Shown here: positions 45,182 to 54,444 of the stretch, piece by piece | How the letters are laid out: the number at the start of each line of letters is the position of its first letter | How positions within the stretch are numbered: position 1 is the first letter of the stretch | Assembly (NCBI GenBank): GCA_965216905.1 | Contig: OZ244213.1 | Coordinates: forward strand, 1,860,001-1,924,000 | Direction of reading: 5' to 3' | DNA: 64,000 nucleotides | Source: G965216905 sp965216905 | GTDB lineage: Bacteria; Actinomycetota; Acidimicrobiia; Spongiisociales; ZC4RG35 | Position numbers and translations under genes: made by a program | Notes under the pieces: model-generated | The model's input: the letters and a program-made list of their open reading frames with translations, nothing else | Told to the model about the DNA's origin: nothing | Databases searched by the model: none

Positions 45182-46096
45182 ATGCAACAGTGGCTCGACT
45201 CCATCGACGTCGGCCCGGTGGGAGCAGACCTCTTGCTCTCGGCGGCGGTGGTGGCCTTCGTGCTCATCGTGCGATGGGTCGTTCTCCGGCTGGTTCACAA
45301 GAACGTCTCCGATGCCCAGGTGTGGTTCTCCTCGCGGAAGTACGCCACCTATATCGCCTTCCTCCTGGTGGTCCTGGCGCTCACCGAGATATGGCTGGGA
45401 GGATTCGGCGGGGCGTTCACCTACATCGGCATCGTCTCCGCCGGTATCGCCATCGCGCTCACCGACGTGCTGAAGAACCTGGCGGGCTGGGCGTACATCA
45501 TCGTGCGCCGCCCGTTCCGAGTCGGGGACCGAATCGAGATCAGCGGCCATCGAGGGGATGTCGTCGATGTCCGGGTGTTCCGGTTCTCGATGCTCGAACT
45601 CGGCAACTGGGTGGACGCCGACCAGAGCACCGGTCGCCTCATCCATGTTCCCAACGGCCTGCTGTTCAGTGAACCGGTCGCCAACGCCACGGAGAGCTTT
45701 CCGTTGATCTGGGACGAAGTCGACGTGCTCGTCACCTTCGAGTCGGATTGGGAGCGCGCCAGTGATCTGGTGCTGGCGGCGGTGGTGGCGGGTGCTCCGG
45801 ACGTGAAGGAACGTCGGTACGCCGAGGAGATCCGTCAGGCGGCTCGCGGGTACTTCATCCAGTACACCCATCTCGAACCGACGGTGTACCTGGTCGTCAA
45901 GGACTCCGGTGTGATGATCACCGGACGGTACCTGGTGGGTGCCCGGGACCGGAGGGGCGTGACCGATCAAATCTGGAAGGCGATTCTGTCGTCGTTCGCC
46001 TCCGAGCCGGCGGTGGAGCTCGCATATCCCACCCAGCGGATCATCTGGCGAACCGCCCAAGAGCCCGCGGGTGACCAGCCCGCCGCCGACGGATAG
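45182..46096 (+). CDS. MscS family mechanosensitive channel
   Basis: The 304-residue protein has three membrane spans (about residues 18-38, 57-75 and 80-100), the last being the pore helix leading into LTDVLKNLAGW. The MscS beta domain follows with RPFRVGDRIEISGHRGDV near residue 115 and VPNGLLFSEPVANAT near 158, then a C-terminal alpha/beta domain. It is expected to open under membrane tension during hypo-osmotic shock. It is divergent from the oligopeptidase gene (53-bp gap). Confidence 0.9.
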   Translation: MQQWLDSIDVGPVGADLLLSAAVVAFVLIVRWVVLRLVHKNVSDAQVWFSSRKYATYIAFLLVVLALTEIWLGGFGGAFTYIGIVSAGIAIALTDVLKNLAGWAYIIVRRPFRVGDRIEISGHRGDVVDVRVFRFSMLELGNWVDADQSTGRLIHVPNGLLFSEPVANATESFPLIWDEVDVLVTFESDWERASDLVLAAVVAGAPDVKERRYAEEIRQAARGYFIQYTHLEPTVYLVVKDSGVMITGRYLVGARDRRGVTDQIWKAILSSFASEPAVELAYPTQRIIWRTAQEPAGDQPAADG

Positions 46097-46105
46097 GCTG
46101 CCTGC

Positions 46106-46258
46106 ATGGCTCGCCGCCGCATCCCCGAACCACTCATCGGATTCGTGCTGGCAGTCGTTGTCGTGGGAGTGCTGTACTACCTGGCTCGTACCTTCCACTG
46201 GTTCGGAGACGATCCGACATTCTCGGGAGCGGCCGGCCTCCGGTTCATCGCCGTGTGA
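46106..46258 (+). CDS. Small single-span membrane protein (50 residues)
   Basis: This short frame codes for a basic start MARRRIPEP, one hydrophobic span (LIGFVLAVVVVGVLYYLA) and a hydrophilic tail containing RTFHWFGDDP. It starts nine bases after the mscS stop on the same strand and has the charge pattern of a genuine N-in membrane peptide. No family is recognised. It may be co-transcribed with mscS; a role with the channel is only a guess. Confidence 0.6.
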   Translation: MARRRIPEPLIGFVLAVVVVGVLYYLARTFHWFGDDPTFSGAAGLRFIAV

Positions 46259-46321
46259 GGGCTCCGGACATCGCGGCCCCGTTCACCAATCCGAACGCGT
46301 AGAGTCTCTGGGGGAGTACGA

Positions 46322-49300
46322 GTGGAGACCGTGGGGGCGGATGTGAATTCTGAGCGTGGAGTGGTGCTGGCTGACCCTGGGGTGAACGGCCGCAAGTCGA
46401 GGCAGGTGGCGGTGGGGGTCGCGTTCGTCGGAATGATTCTGACCATGATTCCGATCAACGCCGCTGAAGCCGATACGGCGCCGACGTTTGCCGGTCCGGT
46501 CCGGACGGTCGATCTGGGCGATCTGGGAGTCGACGCTCCCCGTGCGGTCGGGTGGCAGGCAGACGGCGGGCTCTTGACCATCCTCGACACCACCGCCGAC
46601 GGCGCAAGCCGGCTGGTCACCGCCCGACCCACCGGCGTTCCGGTGGGGGAGCCGGTTCCCCTCGACGACACGCCCGAAGGGCTGGCGCCCGCGGCGACCA
46701 CCGGCGCCGAGGCCACCGACCCGGTCACCGGGCACCGCTTCACGACCCAGGGCGGCACCATTCGTGAACTCGACGCTTCCGGCCGGCTGGTCGGCACCAT
46801 CGAGTTGGAGGCGGACCTCGATGTCTCCTCCATGGTCGTCGGCGACTCCGCCGATCCGACCGACGATCCCGCGGAACAGAGCCTGTATGTGCTGGCATCC
46901 GACGATTCCGGGACGGCCACCTTGTTCGAGCATCGCGCCACGACCGACCTGCTGTCCGTCGCTGCCGTCACCGATCCCACCACGCTGGTCCGGACGACGC
47001 TCACGTCGTCGTGGTCGCCGCCCAGTCCCGATCCGTCCGGCATCGCCTTCGTCACCTCGACCGACCGACTGATCATCAGTGACGGCGAGGTGAACGAGAT
47101 GGGGATCTTCGCCAATGCCAACGTGTTCGAGGCCCAGCGAAACGGCACGCTGGTCGACACGTTCAACACACTTCCCGACTCGAACGAGCCGACCGGTATC
47201 GCTCACAACCCTTCCAACAACCACTTCTTCATCACCGACGACACCGGCGACCGAGGCGTCTACGAGTTCGATCCCGGACCGGACGGCCGCCTGGCGACGT
47301 CCGACGACACCGTTGGGTTCGTGGCGATGGCGGGCTACGGCTCCGACGATCCGGAGGGCGTCGCCTTCGATCCGGTCGCGAATGCGCTCTACGTGGCAGA
47401 CGGCGTGGCCGAAGAGATCTATCGGATCACTCCCGGCCCCAACGGGGTGTTCGAGGGCTCGGCCGGCGACGACGTCAAGACCCAGTTCGACGTGACCAGC
47501 CTCGGGATCGAAGACCCCGAGGGCGTGGAGTGGAACCCGGATAGCGGCACGCTTCTCGTGATCGGGCACAACGATCTCATCGCCGAGACGACTCCGAACG
47601 GCGGACTGATCCGCCACCTCGACATCGCCCACCTCGGCACTGGGAACGCAGCCGGCCTGGCATACGGACCAGGAAGTGCAGACCCGTCCGCTCGCCACCT
47701 GTACATCGTCGACCGCAACGTCGACAACAACAACGACCCCAACGAGAACGACGGCGTCCTGTACGAGATCTCGTTCGGGGCGACGGGAGGTACCAACACG
47801 CCGCCGAGCGTCGACGCCGGCCCCGACCAGTCCATCACCGTCGACGACACCGCAACATTGTCGGGCAGCGTGAGCGACGACGGCGAGCCCGATCCGCCGG
47901 CCACCGTCACCACCGCCTGGTCCAAGGCGAGCGGGCCCGGAACCGTCGCGTTCGGCGACGCGTCCGCCCTGACCACCACTGCAACGTTCTCGACGCCGGG
48001 GGTGTACACCCTCCGGTTGGTCGCGGACGATTCGGCTGCGGTCGGGTCCGACACCATGACCATGACCGTGGCCGACCCGACGGGGACCATTTCGATCGAC
48101 CGGCGGATCTCCTCGACGAACGATGACGCCGAAGAGCGAGCCAACGGTTCGATCGGGCTCAACAGCTCGGATCTGGAGTTCACCTTCGATTCGGGCGGGA
48201 ACCAGACCATCGGCATGCGTTTCCTGGACATCACGGTTCCCAACGGGGCCGAGATCGTCGACGCCTGGATCCAGTTCACCGTTGACGAGGTGGAGACCGA
48301 GCCGACCGCCGTGACATTGCGAGGCGAGGACGTCGACAGCGCCGCCACCTTCTCCAACACGGCCGGGAGCATCTCGATCCGACCCACCACCGCGGCTTCG
48401 GTCGGTTGGAACCCCCCTGGTTGGACGGTCGTCGGCCAGGCCGGACCCGACCAACGCACGCCGAGCCTGGCCACCGTCGTCCAAGAGATCGTCGACCGAC
48501 CCGGGTGGGCCGCCGGCAACTCGCTGGCGATCATCGCCACCGGAACCGGCGAACGGGTGGCGGAGTCTTTCAATGGGTCGGCGGCCGCCGCTCCGTTGTT
48601 GCACGTGTCGTTCCGAACCGGTCCCCCGCCCCCGAATGAGCCCCCCACGGTGGCGGCGGGTGGGGACCAGTCGGTGCCGATCAATGTGGCTGCGGCGTTG
48701 GATGGGACGGTGTCCGATGACGGTCTGCCGGCTCCGCCGGGGGTGGTGACGACGTCGTGGACGAAGGTGAGTGGTCCGGGGACGGTGACGTTCGGGGATG
48801 CTGCGGCGGTGGATACGTCGGCGACGTTCTCGGCGACCGGGTCGTATGTGTTGCGGTTGACGGCGGACGATTCCGAGTTGTCGGCGTCCGATGACGTCAC
48901 GATCACCGTCACGCCGCCGGTCAACCAGACACCGACCGTCGACGCAGGAGCGGACGCATCCGTCGTGGAGCCCGGGCCCGTCACTTTGGATGGGACGGTG
49001 TCCGATGACGGTCTGCCGGCTCCGCCGGGGGTGGTGACGACGTCGTGGACGAAGGTGAGTGGTCCGGGGACGGTGACGTTCGGGGATGCTGCGGCGGTGG
49101 ATACGTCGGCGACGTTCTCGGCGACCGGGTCGTATGTGTTGCGGTTGACGGCGGACGATTCCGAGTTGTCGGCGTCCGATGACGTCACGATCACCGTCAC
49201 GGCCGCTCCCGTGAACCAGGCGCCCACGGTGGCGGCGGGTGGGGACCAGTCGGTGCCGATCAATGTGGCTGCGGCGTTGGATGGGACGGTGTCCGATGAC

Positions 49301-50878
49301 GGTCTGCCGGCTCCGCCGGGGGTGGTGACGACGTCGTGGACGAAGGTGAGTGGTCCGGGGACGGTGACGTTCGGGGATGCTGCGGCGGTGGATACGTCGG
49401 CGACGTTCTCGGCGACCGGGTCGTATGTGTTGCGGTTGACGGCGGACGATTCCGAGTTGTCGGCGTCCGATGACGTCACGATCACCGTCACCCCCGACAC
49501 CGGTGGAACCGTCACCGAGGTACGGGTTGGGTCCACCACCGACGACGCCGAGGAACGCTCCAATGGTGCCGTCGACAACAACAGCTCCGACCTCGAACTG
49601 GTGCACGACCGGGGCGGCTCCCAGACCGTCGGCATGCGGTTCCCCGGGGTGGGTATCCCGGGCGGAGCGGTGATCATCGACGCCTGGATCCAGTTCACCG
49701 TCGACGAAGTGCCGAACGATGTCACCAATCTGACGATCAGAGCACAGGACTCCGACTCGGCTGCCGCCTTCACAGAGGTGGACTTCTCGATCTCGTCGAG
49801 GCCGGTGACGGTGGCTTCGGCGTCGTGGAGTCCGGCGCCGTGGACGACCATCGGTGCGGCCGGTCCCGACCAGCGCACCCCGAGCCTGGCCTCGGTGGTG
49901 CAAGAGGTGGTGAACCGTCCGGGGTGGTCGGAAGCGAGTCCGCTGGCGATCATCGTGACGGGAACGGGCGAGCGAGTCGCCGAGTCGTTCGACGGCAGCG
50001 CCGCCGGAGCGCCGCTCCTCCACGTGGAGTACGCCGTCACCTCCCAGCAGCGTCCGAACGTCGACGCAGGCTCCGACCAGACGATCACCGTCGATGATGC
50101 GGCCGTCCTCGACGGCACGGTGACCGACGACGGTCTGCCGGACCCGCCCGCCGCCCTCACCACCTCGTGGACGAAGGTGAGCGGTCCGGGAACGGTGACG
50201 TTCGGTGACGCCTCGGCGGTGGACACGACCGCGACGTTCTCGACGCCGGGTACCTTCGTACTGCGGCTCACAGCCTCCGACGGGCAGCTGTCGGCGAGCG
50301 ACGAGTTGACCGTCACCGTCACCGGGAGCGGAGGTGCGGTGACGCTCGAGGTGCGAGTGTCCAATGGGAACGACGACGCCGAGGAGCAGACCGACGGATC
50401 CGTCGGTACGGGAAGCAGCGACCTGGAATTGGTCCAAGAGGACACGTTGCAGACCGTGGGCATCCGTTTCAACGGCATCGACATCCCACCAGGAGCCACC
50501 ATCACCGACGCCTGGCTGCAGTTCACGGCGGATGAGACGAGTGGCGTGGCAACCAACCTCTCGATTCGAGGAGAGGCATCCGACAGCGCCGATACGTTCT
50601 TTGCGGCGCTCTCGAACATCAGCGCCCGGCCGACCACCGCCGCCACGGTGGCGTGGGCGCCCGCCGCCTGGTCCGTGATCGGTGAGGCCGGGGCCGATCA
50701 GCGAGCCGCCGGGCTGGCGCCGATCATCCAAGAGATCGTGGACCGCCCTGGTTGGGCCGCCAACAACTCGCTGGCCTTGATCATCACCGGTACCGGCGAA
50801 CGGGTTGCCGAGTCCTACAACGGATCACCGGTGCAGGCGCCACTGCTGCATGTCGAGTATCAGATCGACGTCGGCTGA
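46322..50878 (+). CDS. Giant secreted propeller / Ig-repeat protein
   Basis: The 1518-residue protein has an N-terminal export signal (basic NGRKSRQ then VAVGVAFVGMILTMIP, cut near INAAEA, about residue 50). Residues about 57-488 look like an NHL/SdiA-regulated-type beta-propeller with repeated DPEGVAFDP and NEPTGIAHNP turns. Then come five PKD/Ig-like units of about 95 residues (around 490, 774, 865, 965 and 1243) and three modules of about 175 residues (around 587, 1062 and 1340) that begin with DDAEE and contain DAWIQFTVDE and TGTGERVAES. These last modules look like the surface-binding jelly-roll type. The GTG at 46322 has GGGAG five bases upstream. No enzyme motif or anchor was found. 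Confidence 0.8.
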   Translation: METVGADVNSERGVVLADPGVNGRKSRQVAVGVAFVGMILTMIPINAAEADTAPTFAGPVRTVDLGDLGVDAPRAVGWQADGGLLTILDTTADGASRLVTARPTGVPVGEPVPLDDTPEGLAPAATTGAEATDPVTGHRFTTQGGTIRELDASGRLVGTIELEADLDVSSMVVGDSADPTDDPAEQSLYVLASDDSGTATLFEHRATTDLLSVAAVTDPTTLVRTTLTSSWSPPSPDPSGIAFVTSTDRLIISDGEVNEMGIFANANVFEAQRNGTLVDTFNTLPDSNEPTGIAHNPSNNHFFITDDTGDRGVYEFDPGPDGRLATSDDTVGFVAMAGYGSDDPEGVAFDPVANALYVADGVAEEIYRITPGPNGVFEGSAGDDVKTQFDVTSLGIEDPEGVEWNPDSGTLLVIGHNDLIAETTPNGGLIRHLDIAHLGTGNAAGLAYGPGSADPSARHLYIVDRNVDNNNDPNENDGVLYEISFGATGGTNTPPSVDAGPDQSITVDDTATLSGSVSDDGEPDPPATVTTAWSKASGPGTVAFGDASALTTTATFSTPGVYTLRLVADDSAAVGSDTMTMTVADPTGTISIDRRISSTNDDAEERANGSIGLNSSDLEFTFDSGGNQTIGMRFLDITVPNGAEIVDAWIQFTVDEVETEPTAVTLRGEDVDSAATFSNTAGSISIRPTTAASVGWNPPGWTVVGQAGPDQRTPSLATVVQEIVDRPGWAAGNSLAIIATGTGERVAESFNGSAAAAPLLHVSFRTGPPPPNEPPTVAAGGDQSVPINVAAALDGTVSDDGLPAPPGVVTTSWTKVSGPGTVTFGDAAAVDTSATFSATGSYVLRLTADDSELSASDDVTITVTPPVNQTPTVDAGADASVVEPGPVTLDGTVSDDGLPAPPGVVTTSWTKVSGPGTVTFGDAAAVDTSATFSATGSYVLRLTADDSELSASDDVTITVTAAPVNQAPTVAAGGDQSVPINVAAALDGTVSDDGLPAPPGVVTTSWTKVSGPGTVTFGDAAAVDTSATFSATGSYVLRLTADDSELSASDDVTITVTPDTGGTVTEVRVGSTTDDAEERSNGAVDNNSSDLELVHDRGGSQTVGMRFPGVGIPGGAVIIDAWIQFTVDEVPNDVTNLTIRAQDSDSAAAFTEVDFSISSRPVTVASASWSPAPWTTIGAAGPDQRTPSLASVVQEVVNRPGWSEASPLAIIVTGTGERVAESFDGSAAGAPLLHVEYAVTSQQRPNVDAGSDQTITVDDAAVLDGTVTDDGLPDPPAALTTSWTKVSGPGTVTFGDASAVDTTATFSTPGTFVLRLTASDGQLSASDELTVTVTGSGGAVTLEVRVSNGNDDAEEQTDGSVGTGSSDLELVQEDTLQTVGIRFNGIDIPPGATITDAWLQFTADETSGVATNLSIRGEASDSADTFFAALSNISARPTTAATVAWAPAAWSVIGEAGADQRAAGLAPIIQEIVDRPGWAANNSLALIITGTGERVAESYNGSPVQAPLLHVEYQIDVG
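48698..49492 (+). repeat. Three identical 216-bp repeats
   Basis: The segments 48698-48913, 48986-49201 and 49277-49492 read as identical to the base by eye. Spacings are 288 and 291 bp, always in frame. Copies one and three also share their leader (from about 48646 and 49224), while copy two has a different leader. They encode Ig-like units two to four of the giant secreted protein. Confidence 0.93.
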
Positions 50879-50932
50879 GGATCGTCGCGGCAGCCGTGAG
50901 ACCCGTTCGCGGGTCTTCGGCCAAGACGGGTG

Positions 50933-52939
50933 ATGAACGCGGTGTACGCGAATGAAGCTGTGAACCGGTGCTGGCGGCGGTCGATGGTGACGGTCGCCGT
51001 CGTCGCGGCCATGGCACTGGCGACGGCGGTCCCGGCCTGGGGTCAGGCAGGCTGTCAGCGATGGGTGGCGCCCTCCGGTGACGATGCCGATTCCGGCTCC
51101 CGATCCAGCCCGTGGGCAACCATCGACCATGCGGCGGAAGCGGTCCCCGACACCGGGTGCACGGTCTGGGTACTCCCCGGCGTGTACCGCGGCCACACCG
51201 AGATTCAGCGGCGCTTCAGCACCGGGGTGACCTTCCAGGCGGTCGAGCGCTACCGGGCGGTGTTCGAGCACGATGGAACGGTGCTCGACGTCGACGGTGC
51301 GGCGAACATCGCGTTCCACGGGCTCGAGTTCCGTCACAGCGGACCGGGCGCCGACGGCTATGTGGTGCTCGTCGACCGGGACAACGGCCTGGACCTGTGG
51401 GCCGAGAACATCGCGTTTCGGGACAACATCTTCCACGATTCGTACGACAACGACCTGCTCAAGATCCACAACGGGGTCCGGAACGCCACCGTCTCGGGCA
51501 ACGTGTTCTACAACAACGGAACCAACGAAGAGCACATGGACGTCAACAGCGTCACCGACGTCCTGATCCAAGACAACATCTTCTTCAATGACTTCGAGGC
51601 GAGCGATCGCCCGGTGTCGACCGAGACCAAGTCCTACATCGTCGTGAAGGACAGCAACGAAGGTGATGACGGCTTGTTGGGCGCCAAGCGGGTTTCGATT
51701 CGACGCAACCTGTTTCTCAACTGGCAGGGTGGCGACGAGACGTTCATCCAGGTCGGCAACGATGGCAAGCCGTACCACGAGGCCGAGGACGTGAGCATCG
51801 ATGCCAACCTCTTCCTCCTGAACTCCGGTAGCGAGTTCACCGGACCGGTCGGCATTCGCGGCGTGAAGGACGTCCAGGTCACCAACAACACGATCGTCGG
51901 CGACCAGCCGGCCGGCGGGTTCGCCTACTGGCTCAACGTGAAGGACCAGAACCCGCTGAATCGCGACATCGTCTTGGCGAACAACATCTGGTCGAGCCCG
52001 GGCGGGACGATGGATCGCTTCTCGGCCGGCGACATCACAACAGTGGAGGGACTGCGGCTGATCCGCAACCTGTATTGGAACGATGGTCGGGCGATCCCGG
52101 AGGGTGCGGCCGGCGACATGTCCGATGACCCATCCCCGATCGTCGCCGACCCACGGCTTCCCGATCTCGCCGATCCCGAGCTTCCGGTTTGGAAGGGTGA
52201 CGCGTTCGCCTCGGGTGCCGGCAGCATCCGGTCGGAGTTCCTTCGGCTGGCCGACCGGTATGCGCTCCCCGCCGAAGACAGCGTGGTGATCGGTGCCGCA
52301 GACAGTCGCTACACCGGTGTCACCGATCTCGTCGGAGGGCGGCGAGACGGCTCGCCCGACCTGGGCGCCCGGGAGGTGGGGGCCGAGCCGGCCGAGACGG
52401 TCAGCGCGTTCATCGACATCGCCGGCTCGGTACACGCCTCGGCCATTCACCAGATTGCCGACGCCGGGATCACCAAGGGCTGCAACCCTCCGTTCAACGA
52501 CCGGTTCTGCCCGCGTGATCCGGTGACTCGCGGGCAGATGGCAGCCTTCTTCAGTCGCGCGCTGGGTCTCGACGCCACCGAAGCCGATCCCTTCGTCGAC
52601 GACGACGAATCGGTCTTCGAAGGCGACATCGGCGCCATCGCCCGGGCGGGGGTGACGGTCGGCTGCGACCCGCCCGACAACCGCCGGTTCTGTCCCGAGG
52701 ACACCGTGACTCGCGGGCAGATGGCAGCCTTCATCCGGAGGGCGCTGGGCCTACCGCCTCCTTCGGTCGACCGGTTCGTCGACGACGACGATTCGGTGTT
52801 CGAGTCCGACATCGAATCGATCGCCTCGGCCGGCATAACCAAGGGCTGCAACCCGCCGCTGAACGATCGCTTCTGTCCTCACGATCGGGTGACTCGGGAG
52901 GAGATGGCGAGCTTCCTCGCCCGCGCATTCCTCGGCTGA
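50933..52939 (+). CDS. Secreted right-handed beta-helix protein with surface-layer-type repeats
   Basis: The 668-residue protein has an N-terminal signal (VTVAVVAAMALATAVPAWGQA, cut near residue 37). Residues about 40-430 form a parallel beta-helix resembling pectate-lyase/DUF1565-type proteins (APSGDDADSGSRSSPWATI, VSGNVFYNN, IQDNIFFND, VTNNTIVGD). The last 170 residues are three S-layer-homology-like repeats of about 55 residues, each with TKGCNPP or equivalent and TRGQMAAF or TREEMASF. These should attach it to the envelope. Starts at GTG 50930 or ATG 50933 are adjacent. It follows the giant secreted protein by 54 bp. Polysaccharide binding or cleavage is possible, but no catalytic set was identified. 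Confidence 0.85.
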   Translation: MNAVYANEAVNRCWRRSMVTVAVVAAMALATAVPAWGQAGCQRWVAPSGDDADSGSRSSPWATIDHAAEAVPDTGCTVWVLPGVYRGHTEIQRRFSTGVTFQAVERYRAVFEHDGTVLDVDGAANIAFHGLEFRHSGPGADGYVVLVDRDNGLDLWAENIAFRDNIFHDSYDNDLLKIHNGVRNATVSGNVFYNNGTNEEHMDVNSVTDVLIQDNIFFNDFEASDRPVSTETKSYIVVKDSNEGDDGLLGAKRVSIRRNLFLNWQGGDETFIQVGNDGKPYHEAEDVSIDANLFLLNSGSEFTGPVGIRGVKDVQVTNNTIVGDQPAGGFAYWLNVKDQNPLNRDIVLANNIWSSPGGTMDRFSAGDITTVEGLRLIRNLYWNDGRAIPEGAAGDMSDDPSPIVADPRLPDLADPELPVWKGDAFASGAGSIRSEFLRLADRYALPAEDSVVIGAADSRYTGVTDLVGGRRDGSPDLGAREVGAEPAETVSAFIDIAGSVHASAIHQIADAGITKGCNPPFNDRFCPRDPVTRGQMAAFFSRALGLDATEADPFVDDDESVFEGDIGAIARAGVTVGCDPPDNRRFCPEDTVTRGQMAAFIRRALGLPPPSVDRFVDDDDSVFESDIESIASAGITKGCNPPLNDRFCPHDRVTREEMASFLARAFLG

Positions 52940-52983
52940 GGCTCGTCCCCGGCAGCCTCCCTTGCCTTCCGGCGTACCATCAC

Positions 52984-54171
52984 ATGATGCGAGAAGCCGT
53001 CATTGTCAGCACCGCCCGGACCCCGATCGGGAAGGCCTATCGGGGGATGTTCAACGAGACCGAGGCACCGAGCCTGGCCGCGATGGCCATTCGGGCCGCC
53101 GTCGACCGGGCGGGCGTCGAGCCGGGGGCCGTCGACGACGTGATTCTCGGCTGTGCGATGCAGCAGGGAACCCAGTGGCCGAACATCGCCCGCCTGGCGG
53201 CGTTGGCGTCGGGACTTCCGACGTCGGTGGGCGGCATGTCCATCGACCGGCAGTGCTCGTCGGGGTTGATGGCGGTGGCAGCCGCCTCCAACCAGGTGGT
53301 TCAGGACGGCTCTCCGATCGTCATCGCCGGTGGTGTCGAGTCGATCAGCCTGGTCCAGAACGAGCACATGAACCGGTACCGCATGAAGGATCCACAGCTT
53401 CTCGAAGCGCACCCCCACGCCTACCTGCCGATGATCGACACGGCCGAAGTGGTGGCGGAACGGTACGGGATCTCGCGCGAAGCCTGCGACGCCTACGCCC
53501 TTCAATCGCAGCGACGGACGGCGCGCGCCCAGGAGGAGGGGATCTTCGACGACGAGATCATCGAGGTCACCGTCGAACAATCGGTCACCGACCGGGAGTC
53601 CGGTGCCGTCTCGTCCCAGCAGGTCACGCGGGCGCTCGACGAAGGCAATCGTCCCGGCACCACCCTCGAAGGCCTGGCCGGCCTCACGCCCGTTCGGGGT
53701 CCCGGGAAGAATGTCACGGCCGGTAACGCCAGCCAGCTGTCGGACGGAGCGGCCGCGCTCGTCGTCATGGAGGCGGGCGAGGCCGAACGGCGCGGAGTGG
53801 AACCGCTGGGTCGACTGCGCGGGGTGGCGGTTGCCGGAGTCGAGCCCGACGAGATGGGGATCGGCCCCGTCGTTGCGGTCCCGAAGCTCCTCGAGCGGCA
53901 CGGCCTCGGGATCGAAGACATCGATGTCTGGGAGCTGAACGAGGCATTTGCGGTGCAGGCGCTCTACTGCCGCGACCGCCTCGGCATCGACAACGACATC
54001 TACAACGTCAACGGTGGTGCCATCTCGATCGGCCATCCGTACGGGATGACCGGCGCCAGGATGGCGGGCCACATCTTGGCCGAGCTGGCGCGACGGGGGG
54101 CCCGCTACGGAGTCGTGACGATGTGTGTGGGGGGCGGCCAGGGTGCCGCCGGGCTCTTCGAGCGGATGTGA
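52984..54171 (+). CDS. Acetyl-CoA acyltransferase (thiolase)
   Basis: Thiolases cleave 3-ketoacyl-CoA or condense two acetyl-CoA. The 395-residue protein has the acylated Cys in DRQCSSGL near residue 85, the His in NGGAISIGHPYG near residue 350 and the second Cys in MCVGGGQG near residue 380. It begins on ATG 52984 or, equally well, on the second ATG at 52987; a TACCAT just upstream could make it nearly leaderless. It lies 273 bp upstream of rpoB with its own likely transcription unit. Substrate chain length is not evident. Confidence 0.92.
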   Translation: MMREAVIVSTARTPIGKAYRGMFNETEAPSLAAMAIRAAVDRAGVEPGAVDDVILGCAMQQGTQWPNIARLAALASGLPTSVGGMSIDRQCSSGLMAVAAASNQVVQDGSPIVIAGGVESISLVQNEHMNRYRMKDPQLLEAHPHAYLPMIDTAEVVAERYGISREACDAYALQSQRRTARAQEEGIFDDEIIEVTVEQSVTDRESGAVSSQQVTRALDEGNRPGTTLEGLAGLTPVRGPGKNVTAGNASQLSDGAAALVVMEAGEAERRGVEPLGRLRGVAVAGVEPDEMGIGPVVAVPKLLERHGLGIEDIDVWELNEAFAVQALYCRDRLGIDNDIYNVNGGAISIGHPYGMTGARMAGHILAELARRGARYGVVTMCVGGGQGAAGLFERM

Positions 54172-54195
54172 CGGGCCGTTTGTCGGTCCGAACCG

Positions 54196-54225
54196 TTGAC
54201 ACGGTCGCGCCGGGTGCCGTAGGAT
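54196..54225 (+). promoter_or_regulatory. rpoB promoter P1
   Basis: TTGACA (54196-54201) and TAGGAT (54220-54225) are separated by 18 bp, close to the consensus for the principal actinobacterial sigma factor. Transcription would start near 54232, leaving a leader of about 210 nt before rpoB. Confidence 0.75.
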
Positions 54226-54337
54226 GAGCCGCGCAGGGATCGGTGCAACGCCGGGTCCCGCCACAACCGAGGACTGAGACCGGAGAACGGCAGCTGTTCG
54301 CACTGAGTCGGGGGGCTGGCCGCTCTCGTCTTCGTGT

Positions 54338-54367
54338 TTGCCACTCGGTGGCTTTCGCTGGTACGAT
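54338..54367 (+). promoter_or_regulatory. Possible rpoB promoter P2
   Basis: TTGCCA (54338-54343) and TACGAT (54362-54367) are separated by 18 bp, giving a second candidate start about 70 nt before rpoB. It is weaker than P1 at the -35. Confidence 0.45.
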
Positions 54368-54444
54368 CTTCGACTGGCACCCGCTTCGTTTCCGTTTAGA
54401 CCACCCGTGTCCTCGAAATCCGAGCTCATCTGAAGGAGGCTCCA

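Noticed and set aside
48698..49492. Regular repeats that could suggest a CRISPR array
   Set aside because: The repeats are 216 bp, in frame, spaced by coding linkers and encode Ig-like domains; there are no short repeats with unique spacers and no cas genes.
46283..50731. Very long open frame (over 1400 codons) on the minus strand, antisense to the giant secreted protein gene
   Set aside because: It is low-complexity Arg/Gly/His-rich, has no recognisable domain and mirrors the GC-rich codon pattern of the plus-strand gene, which has a signal peptide and clear modules.
52962..52980. Promoter for the thiolase gene (TTGCCT with TACCAT)
   Set aside because: The spacing between the two elements is only seven bases, and no other -35 fits; only a weak -10 remains.
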